Assembly (NCBI GenBank): GCA_015179125.1 | Contig: WHVA01000484.1 | Span: forward strand, 20,886-84,885 | DNA length: 64,000 nt | Direction of reading: 5' to 3' | DNA from: Gautieria morchelliformis | Taxonomy: Eukaryota > Basidiomycota > Agaricomycetes > Gomphales > Gomphaceae | Made by a program: the position numbers and the translations under genes | The notes under the pieces: model-generated | Seen by the model: only the letters and a program-made list of their open reading frames with translations | Told to the model about the DNA's origin: nothing | Databases searched by the model: none | Shown here: positions 1 to 11,100 of the stretch, in pieces | Numbering within the stretch: the first letter of the stretch is position 1 | How the letters are laid out: the number at the start of each line of letters is the position of its first letter

Positions 1-586
1 TGAAAAGCGCTGACTTCGAAGTACGGGAATCCACCCATTAATACGCGGGCGGCGTCCGACGTCATACGACAGTGGGTGGAAAGAACAAACGTCCGACGAC
101 AAGACAGGCGAAACACAGCCAAGGAAAGGAAAGGATGCGCTACGCAAAAAAAGAAGGACGAAGAGGGCCAAAGAATGCAGAAGAGCGCCGCGCGGTGAAC
201 AGACCCGGCCGTCCGTTACCTCCTCTCACAGCAGGACAGCGAATGAAGCGCGCACCTTAAAAAACCCGGAAAAGCGCGTCACCGGCCTGCAAGCACGGGC
301 CCAGCCAAGCACGCTCCTCTCCAACCATACCAACAACGAGGGGACACACCGAAACAATCCAGAGCAGCTAGAGGCAAACCGAAGACTCGGCGAAAGAGGG
401 AAGGGGCGAGGGGAAGGGTGGCCGGAACAACGGCGATGGACGCCAAAGACGCGCAAACGTTGGGGATAGACTCGGGGGGGACGAAATAGGAAAGTCGTCC
501 AAAATGCTTACAAATTCATCCGCAAAACCGCGGCCACGCATATTTGCGTACCTGGAGACCCTCTCCTTCGGAGAGAGTAGGGGACC
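1..586. other. Unassigned GC-rich DNA left of cassette copy 1
   Basis: No convincing gene is visible. The short open frames are arginine- and proline-rich and overlap on both strands, as expected for GC-rich noncoding DNA. The block ends in a small hairpin (558-585) whose last bases match the end of the TIR-flanked insertion at 4579-6089. Homology to cassette copies 2 and 4 begins directly after it, near 587. It is therefore probably the end of a mobile segment that joined the left edge of the cassette. Confidence 0.4.
558..585 (+). repeat. Hairpin terminus shared with the 4579-6089 insertion
   Basis: A short stem-loop (CTCTCC TTCG GGAGAG-like) is followed by GAGTAGGGGACC. The same hairpin and edge sequence occurs in opposite orientation at 4579-4607, and the edge sequence recurs at 6075-6089. 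This suggests a family of elements sharing one end. Confidence 0.5.
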
Positions 587-862
587 CATGATAATCGCCC
601 GTATCCAGGGAGGTGGCACCGGATGGGAGCCGCGGCTAATAGACTAGATGTGGAGCGGTTGAATTTGATTTTTATACGAGTTCCTCCGACTGTTCAAGCC
701 GCAGGCCTCAGTTGCTCCTCAGCCTCGCCTGCCCTGGCCGCAGTCCTCGGGGTGATTTTGATGGACTTCTTGGGGTTCGTGGACCCCACTCTTATAAACG
801 AACGGGCCAGTTCTGAGGCTGCAGCTCGATTCTGTCAGCAATTTCTCTCTGTACTCGCGACA

Positions 863-3196
863 ATGCTCGGGATTTCGCTGAGGCTACTCTTCATCTCTGC
901 TGCCCCATCTTTAAGCAGTAAGTATAATATTCTGAATCTTTCCCGGAGAACTTATGTCTCCGTGCAGTCGATGTATTTTACCGTGAGATTCCATCGCCGG
1001 CCCTTCCTGCCACCATTCCATTGTCGGTCCCTCTTCCCAATGGGACAATGGAGATACAGGTGAACTGTTCAGTCACTATGGAAGTTCAACTGAAAATAGG
1101 AGCTAGCACTGGCGAAGTGTCACAGTCTGCCAGACGCTGGGGAACGGACATGTGTCGGCGTCCGTGGCTGCTGCTCAAACAATGAAATCCTGGATTTTGC
1201 GATTGATGGCTTGTGCGGGACATTTGATGAATCTGATCTCGTGTATGCGCAGGCATCGGTCCAGTATGAAATAAACCGTAACCTTGGCAGTTGGCTTTAT
1301 CACCGCAGAAGCATCTGACGCTTGGCTGTACTAGAGCAAATAGCCTTGTGCCATTTTGATCGCCACAGTGTTGACAACGTGCAACTCCTGCTCACACCGA
1401 ATGCCTCGGTTCTTCTGGACAGTACGAATCGGGCAGATGAACGTTTGTGACACTCATTAATTTCCTTGCTGCCCGCTTCATCTGCTCAGTCCGGATCTTT
1501 TGCAGAGCTGAGGCAAAGACAGGCCATATACCGTGCGCTGCAGATACTCGGCGGTCACATTGGACTTCCTATCCTTCTCCTTTTCTCTATATTTTCGAAA
1601 ACGGCGCAACGGGATCTTACATTTCTTAACTTTTGCTTCACTTGGATATTTTCCAGCATAACCTTCTCTGTTGGGTGAGTCAAATGTTTGTCGTATCTCG
1701 GGTCACAGCACTTCACTACGGGATACGGCAGACTATACCGTTTGGGTCCAGCAAGTTCATTTTCTGCAGTCACTCTTCCATTCATTCACTCCGACCAGGA
1801 GTGCTTGAATCAGGCGGCACTTGTCTCCGGAGCTCAGGGATTGACTGATACCGCCATGTGTGCATTGATCGTTCAGGTAGCTGTGTTCTTGTATCGTCAT
1901 GAGTACACAATTCAGACGCTGAGACGCACACAGCTTTGGTTTGATTTCAGAGCTGCTATTCATGGGCCTCGTAGTCCCAGACAAATTCGATGGACGAGAG
2001 CTATGGTAGACCTTATTTGGCATCACCTGTCATTGGTATTTATGAGACCTTTCTTCACTACAACAGCTTCTAGCAGCGCCTTACGTGGTGCTGCTGGCTT
2101 TCTCGTTGCCGGCACTCGGCGCTACTAGCGTTAACTTCGTCAGACCTCACTGCTTCTACAGCTAAGCCTCCTCTGATTTTGAAACTATTTTCAGCTAGCT
2201 ATGAGATTAATTGCCGTTCAGACGAGTTTTTATTGTATGTTATTTGGTGGCCCCGCCTTGTGAGCACTTTCAGTTTCCATGCCTTCATCTAGACTTGGCA
2301 AACCGACTACAACATCCTCAGCCCTAATTCTCCTCGCACCTTGTGAGTACTTTTCATGCCTTCATCTAGACTTTGCAAACCGACTACGACCTCCACAGCA
2401 TTATCTCCCAGTACACGGTATTGCTTGCCATCTTGTTTGTCACTCTCATATTTGATGGTAAGTTCAATGTCTCTCACCGTGTTGCTACTAATCTGCTTCA
2501 AAGCATGCATAATCCACATTATATACCGACGTTGGCGGTTTTTTCAACGGACTGGAGGGAAGGCACTTGGAGTACCACTCTCTGTTGCCTTTCGTGTCGT
2601 CATCTTTTGCCTGTATCGCCTTGTGATTGCTGTGTATGTTCCCTTTCCCCATATGCTGTCTTTGTGTCCTGTATCTGATCATTTGCATGGATATCCGCTC
2701 GGCTACATACTGATTGCCAACATGAAAGAGCCTATATGGCATCTATGCTTAACGCCCAGGGAATCAATGTCCTTAGTGTCACGATGTTACCTAATGAACT
2801 TCCTTCTTTCATCCCTGTATGGGTCGACATGCTGCAAGCTGGAAGTGCGTTTTGGCCGCCCTCATGCTATATTGACCATACTAGTACTCACGAGCTCAAA
2901 CTGTCATAGCCCCTCTCGTTGCATTTCTTATCTTTGGTACTGGCAAGGTGCGCATTGTTGTTGTAGTAATTCCGTAGCTTGAACTGCTATCTCAGGAATT
3001 TCTTAACGCCATGATGTTTTGGAGATGGTTCAACCCCACCTCCATTCTCGATACTTTGATGTTCCGGCGCAGAAGGTTTCCAACCACACGAAGAGCATCC
3101 ATTGCGCATGGAGAGGTCTTCGATGCCGAGAGTGTGGTCTCCGGCGATAGCGTATTGGATATTAGGCAAGAAACGAAGAGTACCGATGGTCAATGA
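863..3196 (+). CDS. 7TM receptor-like protein, cassette copy 1 (multi-exon, partly resolved)
   Basis: Probable membrane receptor-like protein with a signal peptide and seven helices; ligand unknown. Exon 1 starts at ATG 863 and encodes a hydrophobic leader ending before GTAAGT. The next exon encodes an extracellular segment. Later exons encode a helix with GGHIGLPILLLFSIFSK, a second with NFCFTWIFSS, then QECLNQAALVSGAQ, PYVVLLAFSLPALGA, SQYTVLLAILFVTLIFD and IIYRRWRFFQRTG. The final helix reads DMLQAG, intron, PLVAFLIFGTGK, followed by a last exon EFLNAMMFWRWFNP and a cytosolic tail ending at TGA 3194-3196. Exons from TM5 to the end splice in frame with about 50-100 nt introns. The extracellular part near 1120-1330 needs an unplaced intron or contains a frameshift, so intactness is uncertain. 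Layout resembles fungal 7TM families of unknown ligand; it is not a STE3-type match that I recognise. A second copy of the last exon follows. Confidence 0.5.
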
Positions 3197-3400
3197 GGGC
3201 TTGGAACTGCTATATCAGGCATTTCTTGATGCCTCGATGTTTTGGAGATGGTTCAACCCCGTTCTCGCTATTTCGATGTTCTTTCGCAGAAGCCAGTTAC
3301 ACAAAGAACATTCATGCGCATGGAGAGGTCTTCGATGACGAGAGCATGGTCTCCGGCGACAGCGCATTGGGTATTAAGCTATAAACGAAGAGTACCGGTG
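3197..3400 (+). repeat. Tandem duplicate of the 7TM last exon
   Basis: From about 3200 the sequence repeats the region that begins near 2980: an acceptor-like stretch, the frame FLDASMFWRWFNPVLAISMF, and a divergent tail ending at TAA near 3382. Copies 2, 3 and 4 have a single last exon here. It could act as an alternative terminal exon or be a silent leftover of unequal exchange. Confidence 0.65.
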
Positions 3401-4578
3401 AGTGCTTACCCCTGGAGTTTTTCTTTTCAATTTGCTTTAACAATTTGTGATGGTCATGTATGTATGCTATCAGTTTAGTCTCATGTTGTATTCTGTGTTT
3501 CATCATTATATATCTGTGCCCCGCGCATATCTGGACTTCAGTGGCACCTTTCGGGTTGCATTGTCATGGTTTTGTGACCTATGCAAGTTCTGGCCCACCG
3601 TTAGGCTTAAGGTCCTAGAGGAGGCAGCGAGCTTCTATTCAAGGTAGTTACCAGGGGGTAGACGAGTCAAAAGAGTAGCACAGGGAGCATACACCAAATA
3701 ATCCAGTCCAATCAATAGAAATCATAAATATCTCGCCAAACATCTCAGGTAGCGCGGCGGGCGGGTGTCACGCTTTAATGCTTCCCTGCCCGTCTGAGCA
3801 TGACCAAGCATTGTATATGCGATACTATCATTACTTGACTGTTTTTCTGGCTGCGCACCATCTGCATCTGAGTGAGCGCATGGAGGGAGAGCAGAACGCT
3901 TGACAGATGCAGATAGCGGGATGGCAACTGCTACATAGGTGCCCGGGACATATCTCGAAGGGCGGGTTGGGAAGGGTGTGATGCCCCGAGCTGGACTCTG
4001 TGCGAGCTGAGCCAGGGAGCTGAAGAAGTCGAATCAAGGGGCGAAGTCCTAGACGTGAAGCAAGAGATGAGAGTGAAAATATGGTAAGAAAAGGACGGAC
4101 TAGGCGGATGCGATGGGAGCTGGACAGTTGTTGACTGAAGGTGACGAGTGCTACAGTTATGCTTCGGCCAGGGATTGGACCGACTAGTGCGAAATTGAGC
4201 GGGGGAGCGGCGGAGCCAAGGCGGCCCAGGCAGTAGGACAGCCTTGTGTGTGCGAAGTAGCTGGCCACTGACGGGCTCTATTATGGGATATATGCGTGAG
4301 GTTGTACTGCCTGTGGACAATGTATGTTCGATGGTGGATGAGAGGAACGAAGTCAGGCAGCTTAGGATCCGAGGATGCATACACGCAACAGCAGCAGCAG
4401 CGTGCAGACTAGGGAAATGCAGCACAGATGCTTCAATACACGTGTTTTCCTTAAATGAAAAGTATACCGGGTCAGAAAGTGGTCCAGGATTCATCAGAAA
4501 ATTTGGCCCAAGCCGGTGCAGTCGTAGCATGGTAGTCGATCAATACGGGATTTCTGCTGACTCAATTGCTCATTGTGG
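3401..4578. other. 7TM 3' region and conserved cassette spacer, copy 1
   Basis: This spacer is also present at about 26160-27310 and 32430-33540. Frames on both strands look coding-like, but small indels between copies break each of them, and the GCAGCAGCAG stretch near 4395 varies in length. I therefore read it as noncoding 3' and intergenic DNA, probably holding the 7TM 3' UTR (T-rich start) and distal SDR promoter. Confidence 0.5.
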
Positions 4579-6116
4579 TCCCCGACTCTCTCCGAAGGAG
4601 AGGGAGGGCTGGTTGAACGCAAATGTCCGTGTTTGCACTGACGGGGAGCGCCATTCAACTCATTTCATTGGCTGACTCTTCCGCTTGACTCATCTTAGGG
4701 GGGACACCCCTGCCCGTTTCTCTCCGAAGGATAGGGGTACTTGTTTCAAATTCAAATCAAATCTGACCAACAACGAAACGTCTTTCGCTTCTTGCTATCC
4801 TCTCTCCATCCTTACCTTTCGTGCTTTCCAATTTATCTCATTTTTTCATATACACAGTTCCATCATACTGACTTCCGGTGGGGGTGCGTCACCCTTCGTC
4901 TACTCTTTCTTTATCTGACGCTGTCTATCGTTACTTTCCTGTTTACGAATTTATCTTGGGTTTGTTTTCCCTTACATGAACATCTATCGTACACCCTTGT
5001 GGCCCGTGTGAGTCATGCTTCGTCTACTTCTCTTCCTTTATCTGATGCTCTTCATCCTCAGCTTTCATGTTTTCCAATTTATCTCCTTTTGTCATATACG
5101 CTGTGTTATTGTTGTCAGTTCTAGCGCATGTGAGTCATGCTTTGCCTACTCCTCTTTCGTTATCTGATGGTTTCCTCCTCATTGGATAATTTATGTGGGG
5201 GGTTTTTTTTTCCTTATACGATCTTCTATCTTATTCCCTTTTGGCGCGTGTGAGTCATGGTTCGTGTACTTCTCTTTCTTTATCTGACGCTTTTCGCCTT
5301 CAGCTTTCGCCTTTTCAAATTTATCTCCTTTTTTTTTCATATACGCTGTGCCATCGTTGTCAATTCTAGGGCGTGTGAGTCATGGTTTGCCTACTCTTTC
5401 TCTTTCTTTATCTGATGGTTTCCTCATCGTTGGATAATTTATGTGGAATTTTTTTTTCTTTCTTATATGATCTTCTATCATATTCCCTTGTGGCGCGTGT
5501 GAGTCATGGTTCGTCTACTTCTGTCTTTATCTGACGCTCTTCATCCTCAGCTTTCGTGTTTTCAAATTGATCTCCTTTGTTAATATACGCTGTACTATCG
5601 TTATCAGTTCTAGTGCGTGAGTCGAGCTTCGTCTGGTCCTCTTTCTTTATCTGACGGTTTCCTTGTGGTTGCATGTGATGAAATTATATTCTGTAAAAAT
5701 ATTAAAGTTATAAAAAATGTCGCATGTTGAATCATCTTGCCACCATGATCCATGACAAACAATGAGAAAGCGAATGACAACATTGCTGGTAAGCTTTCGC
5801 TACCGCAACGGAGTCTCTCCCAGCGATGGCATGTCCACCCCTGTTCCAAGCAGTCGGAAGGAGGTGGAAAAAATCATATTAGAAACCTGCTCAACTTGGC
5901 GACTTACGCTCGCTTCTCTGTTTGCGTTCGCGAACCGTCCGTAGTTGGCTTCTCTCTCTCCACAAGTAACAAAAACTTGTTGTACCTTCCCGTTTTGTAT
6001 TTTACTGTCTTACAGTGATCTGCCATCATTTCCATGCTCAGAAACGACTTGTAAGCTGTAACAAATTTAAAGTAGGAGAGAGTCGGGGACTGGGGCGGCA
6101 GCCGCCGCCCGCTACG
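4579..6116. mobile_element. TIR-flanked 1.5 kb insertion in the copy 1 spacer
   Basis: Cassette copy 4 runs directly from AATTGTGG to TTAGTAATG, whereas copy 1 has about 1.5 kb between these points. The insert begins with TCCCCGACTCTCTCC (4579-4593), and its inverted partner GGAGAGAGTCGGGGA lies at 6075-6089, followed by a 27-nt GC-rich palindromic stretch. No target duplication is clear. It contains the tandem array at 4990-5640 and no recognisable transposase; an open frame near 5752-6018 is unremarkable. The type of transposon is unknown. Confidence 0.6.
4780..5660 (+). repeat. Tandem repeats of about 122/245 bp carrying TGAGTCA sites
   Basis: A pyrimidine-rich dimeric repeat (dimer about 245 bp, half-unit about 122 bp). 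TGAGTCA, the consensus of Gcn4/AP-1-type bZIP factors, occurs at 5009, 5131, 5251, 5376 and 5500, and a degenerate TGAGTCG at 5618. Spacings are 122, 120, 125, 124 and 118 bp. Repeat copies otherwise diverge by many substitutions. Confidence 0.75.
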
Positions 6117-6136
6117 ATTAGTAATGAGCGATTGGC

Positions 6137-6166
6137 TCACGTCATGCGTCCAGCTGCGTTACGTCA
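6137..6166. promoter_or_regulatory. CRE-like sites upstream of SDR copy 1
   Basis: TCACGTCA (6137-6144) and TTACGTCA (6159-6166) lie about 100 bp before the SDR start codon. They correspond to perfect TGACGTCA palindromes in the paralogous promoters at 27889, 27949 and 33543, so they look like decayed ATF/CREB-type bZIP sites. Confidence 0.45.
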
Positions 6167-6247
6167 GGACTTGTTCCGATCGATGCAATCATCGCCGAGC
6201 GTACAAATCCATAAATTAGCTAAGCTTAGGAAACTCCACCTGGGGAA

Positions 6248-7420
6248 ATGGCCAGTACTACTACTGCCCGTCGCTCCATCTTTGTCGCCGCAGGTGTCGG
6301 AAACGGAACCGGAACTGGTGTAGCAACTGCGTGAGTCCCATGTCACCTTGACAGCTGTCTCGGAGTATGCTGATTCTGAAGAAACCTTGTGGCAGCCGTG
6401 TCCCCTGGGTGCTGGTGAGTTGACTGGCCGCACACGCCACTCGATTATTCTTAGGACAAACATGAACAGGGTACAATGTCGCGCTCATTGCACGTAACCC
6501 AGAGCACTTAAAGAAGACTGCGGACGAAATCAAGTCAACGGGTTGTGAGGCGAGTGGGGAAAAACTACTGAAGCAGTCGTCGGGCCGTGCTCATGTGACG
6601 AAGGCTGCTGGGTTTCCCGTCAAAGCGTACACGCACGATCAGCTGCATAGCGCGTTTGATGCAATCAAGAAGCATTGGCCTGACGCTGATATACGCGTCG
6701 GCCTTTTCAACGCTGCATCAGGCGTTTGGAAAGGCTTCTTGGAGATTACACCTGAAGAAATCCAAGAAGCAGTCAATGTAAACGTCGTTGGTGCTTTTGC
6801 TTTCGCAAGGGAGACCATTTTGTCTTTCAAGGACTTGCCGTGAGTGATTGTCGATTGTTCCCTAGTACATACTTCTCATTTCTCACCTGTAAACAGACTC
6901 ACATCGGCTGGAAAGCGAGGCACGCTCCTTTTCACGGGTGCGACTGCTGCCCTCAGAGGGAATAAGACGACTTCCGCCTTCGCCGCGAGCAAGTTCGGCA
7001 TTCGTGCTCTGTCCCAGAGCTTGAACAAAGAATTCGGGAGACGGGATATCCATGTATCCTGATTCTGTTTACTCGGCTTGTATCATCTTTGAGCTTTGCC
7101 TTTTTTTTTCAGGTCGCCCATTCTGTGATCGATGGCCAGATATTTACTGACATGCTTAAAGCACGGTCTGATGAGGCTTGGGCCCAAGACGAAGCAGTAA
7201 GGCTAACCCCCAGCAGCAGTTCCAACGTAATTATTCTACCCACTTCTCAATGTGGACGTTTCCTCACCATGAAGGTCCGGCAGGCCTATCTCTATCTCGC
7301 GAATCAGGATCGCTCTGCGTGGACATGGGAACTTGACTGTAGGTTTTTTTGCTTTTGGGTTGAGGGCGTTTCTGTGGATGAACCAAATTTTCAGTGCGTC
7401 CTGCTCATGAGAGCTGGTAA
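6248..7420 (+). pseudogene. Short-chain dehydrogenase/reductase, cassette copy 1
   Basis: SDR-fold NAD(P)-dependent oxidoreductase, substrate unknown. Exon 1 (6248-6330) encodes the Rossmann motif AAGVGNGTGTG and ends at GTGAGT. Exon 2 should encode the ARLFAGAG stretch but is one nucleotide shorter than in copy 4, which breaks the frame. Later exons encode HVALIARNPEHL-like sequence, GLFNAASGVWKGF, the NVNVVGAFAF stretch (the usual N-rich strand), TGATAA and then FAASK where typical SDRs have YxxxK. The C-terminus WTWELD splices to LRPAHESW and stop at 7418-7420. The catalytic Tyr is Phe in all three copies, so this is an atypical SDR subfamily. It follows the 7TM gene in the same orientation. 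Confidence 0.6.
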
Positions 7421-7882
7421 AACCTCTGATTTTGTGACTCACTGTACACTACGAAAATCAATGACTTGAGAATTCAACTTGCATATCAATAATTTAGACA
7501 ACTTAATCTAACAAATCAGGTGGCTGTGAGGGGTCGAAGACCCAGCAGAGGAAGGTGCGACTCATTTGTGTCCACGGCAAAAGTCGACAATGAGCTAGTA
7601 ACTCAACGTGACAACTCACCTCCAGAATTTGGGCACCATGCATGCATCTGCCTAGTAGTGTTCGAGAACTTCCCAGGCGGAAACCTGTCAACGACTTCTA
7701 AGCTCTGATACTGTTTGACAGATCCGAAGCGGACAACTGGAGAACCACCCTTCGAATGTGGCTGCAAAATCTGCAAGAATATAGGCCTTCTTGGGCGGAT
7801 CATGCGAACCATAACTAGACAGATGCATTCTTCGCTGATGATGTCGATTGGTGTTGAGAGATGGTATAAGAAATGACACTGT
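7421..7882. other. Cassette tail, copy 1
   Basis: Conserved block after the SDR, also present at about 29230-29719 and, without its SDR, at 40466-40880. Possible minus-strand reading frames exist but are not conserved in frame among copies. It ends in ACTGT, which forms one half of a 5-bp target duplication around the LTR that follows. Confidence 0.45.
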
Positions 7883-7956
7883 TGTGGAACGAAGGAGTGA
7901 ATAATAGACTGTTATACTATGATCTACTTGAGATCGTTCTGCCTTTATGTACAAAA
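7883..7956. mobile_element. Solo LTR, left fragment (split by Helitron)
   Basis: The LTR begins TGTGGAACG and continues at 14392-14541, where it ends TTACTAACA. ACTGT directly precedes it (7878-7882) and directly follows its other end (14542-14546). The paralogous position near 29715 reads ACACTGTAATGG without the insertion, giving an empty site. Total LTR length is 224 bp; no internal retroelement region remains, so it is a solo LTR produced by recombination. Confidence 0.85.
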
Positions 7957-7992
7957 CTAGGTGGGTACCCGCGCTTCGCACGGGGGTTTAGG
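7957..7992 (-). other. Helitron 3' terminus: hairpin plus CTAG
   Basis: Read on the minus strand: CCCCGTGCGAAGCGCGGG forms a short stem-loop, followed by TACCCAC and the terminal CTAG, with T as the flanking base. This is the family's rolling-circle termination signal. Confidence 0.85.
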
Positions 7993-8120
7993 TCAAATGC
8001 ATCGGTAAGGTCAAATGCATCAGTAAATTCACAGGCATTGAGACAATAAAAACTTGCATCAAGAAAAAGTATACTAAGTAAATACTAAGTAAATTGTATC
8101 AGGGAAGTGAATGTTACAGT

Positions 8121-11100
8121 TCAAGGAGCTCTAAGCAATACATCTTCATATACAATATTTGTGGTTTGCACACCCTCCTCAAGCAAGACCTTAACCCTGT
8201 TCCAGTTGGTCCCCCTTGATACACCAACATACAATTGACCATGTCCAAACACTGGATATCTCAGGTCCAGCCCAACCGTACCCAAAGACTGTCCCTGAGA
8301 CTTGTTGATAGTCATTGCAAATGCCAAACGCACTGGAAACTGCCTCCTTTGCAGCACAAATGGCAATTCTCCCTCTGATGGCTTAATGATGATCCTGGGG
8401 ATGAAAGCAATATTTCCTGCACGTGGACCCGAGATGATCCTGACCTCCAACACTCTAATGTTCATCCTCACCAACCGCAGCCTTGTCCCATTGCATAGTC
8501 CTTGCCTCTGATCCAAATTGCGCAACAGCATCAGAGGCACTCCAGGCTTGACTTCCAAGCGAGCAGGAGGAAGACTGCCCATCTCTATGGAATTCAGATA
8601 CTCAGCAGGATACCTATCTGCATCATCGGATTCTGTAATGGAATTTGCACAGTGCAAGACCTGAGCATCACCTGGAAACTCCCTAAACACCATGGAATTG
8701 ATCTCATTGACCTCAGTGTTTCTGGCACAGAGGATGGCCCGCTCCAAAAAGTAATCATCCCGGGCAGGGACTGGATTGCCAATGCCAGGGTATATTTCCT
8801 GGATCAGATCTTCAATTCCAGGGCCACAAACCATGTGTTGAGGGAGTGAGAGGGTATGATCCAGTGGGAGATCCTTTCCCTGGCCCACATTCTGCAGCCA
8901 TTCTGCAAATCTGGCTCTGTCAGGGTCATTTCTCACCCGCATGTTCTCTGTCAGATGGAGCACCTTGATCTTTGGCCACAGATATGACTTCTGAAGGGTA
9001 GCTCCCACGATATCCTCCTTGGAGCCTTTAGGGACAATTGGGAGAGTCTGCTGAAAGTCACCTCCAAATGCGACTGTGATGCCACCAAAGGGTCGGTCAT
9101 GCTGGCCAAGGAAATCCCTCAGTGTCCTGTCAATGGCCTCTATGGCATGGCGATGCTGCATTGCAGCCTCATCCCAGATGAGGAGACTGGCCTTTCTCAG
9201 CATGTCAGCCTTGTCAGAGTTCTTTCTGATGGAGGAGAGAGAGCGCTCATGGACAGGAATGGGAATTCCAAGCATGCTATGAGAGGTTGTACCCTTAGTG
9301 AGGATAAGTGCAGCCATTGCAGATGAGGCTACTGCAATCACAATGAGGCTCTCCGCTCTACAGGAGTGGATTAGAGTGTTCCACATGAACGATTTACCTG
9401 CACCACCTGAGCCAGTGACGAAAAACATTTGTCTGTCAGGTTTGCCCCGAGCATCTGTGGTCAGTGCCGACCGTAATATCTGATCATGCACAGACCTTTG
9501 CCCCGCATTCAGCTTGGGAACCTCCTCATCAGCCTTTTCCCTCTCTTCAACAGGGTCATAGTCCCTCTGCTCAGCTATAAACCTGTTTCCAATGAGGGCC
9601 TCCCACTCGCCTGCCACCCGAGGCATATCATCAAAGCTGCTCAAGGACATTCCACCCTGCTGGAGGATTTTATCCAAGAGAAAGAGGCCGAAATCATAAA
9701 CCTGATCATCCTGTGGATCATGCATACGGTGTCTGATTTGGAGCTGATGTCTGAGATCATCACATATGTGCTCCTTGAAGCTGTCCCATAGTCTGCCAGG
9801 CTGTGATGGATTGCAATGGCCAAGGATGGTGGCAAAGAGATGTCTCAGCTGAGCACCTGTTTTCATGGCACTGGCTTCCTGGAGACACAACCTCAGCTCC
9901 TGATCATCATCCAGAAGTCCCCTTGCACGACAGGCCTCCTTGTAAGTAGCATATTGTATGCCATCCACTGACCTAAGCTCCTCAAAGGATCTAGCCCCCT
10001 TGACCACTGTGAGGAGAGTGCGCACAAAAAATCTCTCTCCTGATTTAGGGCTTGCAAAGTGAAGGCGACCGATGCTATAACCTCCTTGGCGTGGTGTCCA
10101 TACCTTTTCCTCTGATTGCCAGGTAAACTGCTCAGGAAACTCCACATATAGCAGATCACGTGCTTCAGGGTACATATCATTGGCCTCAAAGTAAGCCATG
10201 AGCGGTGTCTTTTTTGTCTCAGCCCTAATGAGGATGTTGTCCACATCCTCATTGGGATCAAAGATGATTGTGTGGTGGTCCTTTTCATGGACTGGCAGTG
10301 CCATGACTGCAGGCACCTGGGTGTGGATTTCCCGCTCCAGCAACCTCCAACAGGCCTCATGAGCACTGACATAGCGAGCGTCCAGGTACTGCTTAATTTC
10401 ATCCTTGCTGAGACCCAACTCCATCGTGGTCCGATCATGGCCCTTGTAGAGATACTTGTGGATATACTTGATACACCTCACATTGATGGTGAGTTCAGCA
10501 TTGATGTGACACAGGAGTTTGAGCAAGAGCAGAGGAGAGTATGGAACAACCCATCTGTTGTCCAGCATGTTGCCCCTGACATTGTGCTGCCTTCTATCAT
10601 TGCGACGACGATATTTTGGATATCCATCCTCATTCAGACTGGTTTCCTCACAGAAGGGCTTTGGGAAGTTTTTCTTGCACTTGCCATTTTCCATGCAGGG
10701 TGCGTCTCGATTCATTTCTCCACAGGGACCATGTGTCATCAGGTCACATACCAAGCGGTAGAGGATGGGATGAGTCTCTGGATCAGGGAACTCTGCTGAA
10801 ATCATAGAATCCACCTCATGTGGATGCCTGATCTTGGAATCTCTTGCAAACCAGATAAGAATATGCATGTGTGGGAGTCCCCTTTTCTGGAATTCAATGG
10901 TGTGGACGCGAGCAACGGTTTCCCCAAAAATCTTTTCCTTGATGATCAAGTCAATGAGGTATTTCTTTTTGAGATGGAACACCCGTGACACCAAGTCAGG
11001 TCTGTCCTGAGGTGATTGGCCAGGTAACAATGCATCCAATATCTGCTGCCAGTTGGGATTGGCAGTCATTGTAATAAAGAGATCGGCCACACCAAACTTC

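Noticed and set aside
863..3196. STE3-type pheromone receptor of a mating-type locus
   Set aside because: No recognisable STE3 motifs, no CaaX pheromone precursor gene nearby, and a cleavable signal peptide with a large extracellular segment is unlike STE3.
3831..4530. Overlapping frames of up to 199 codons in the cassette spacer
   Set aside because: The homologous spacers at 26500-27273 and 32650-33462 have indels that are not multiples of three in these frames.
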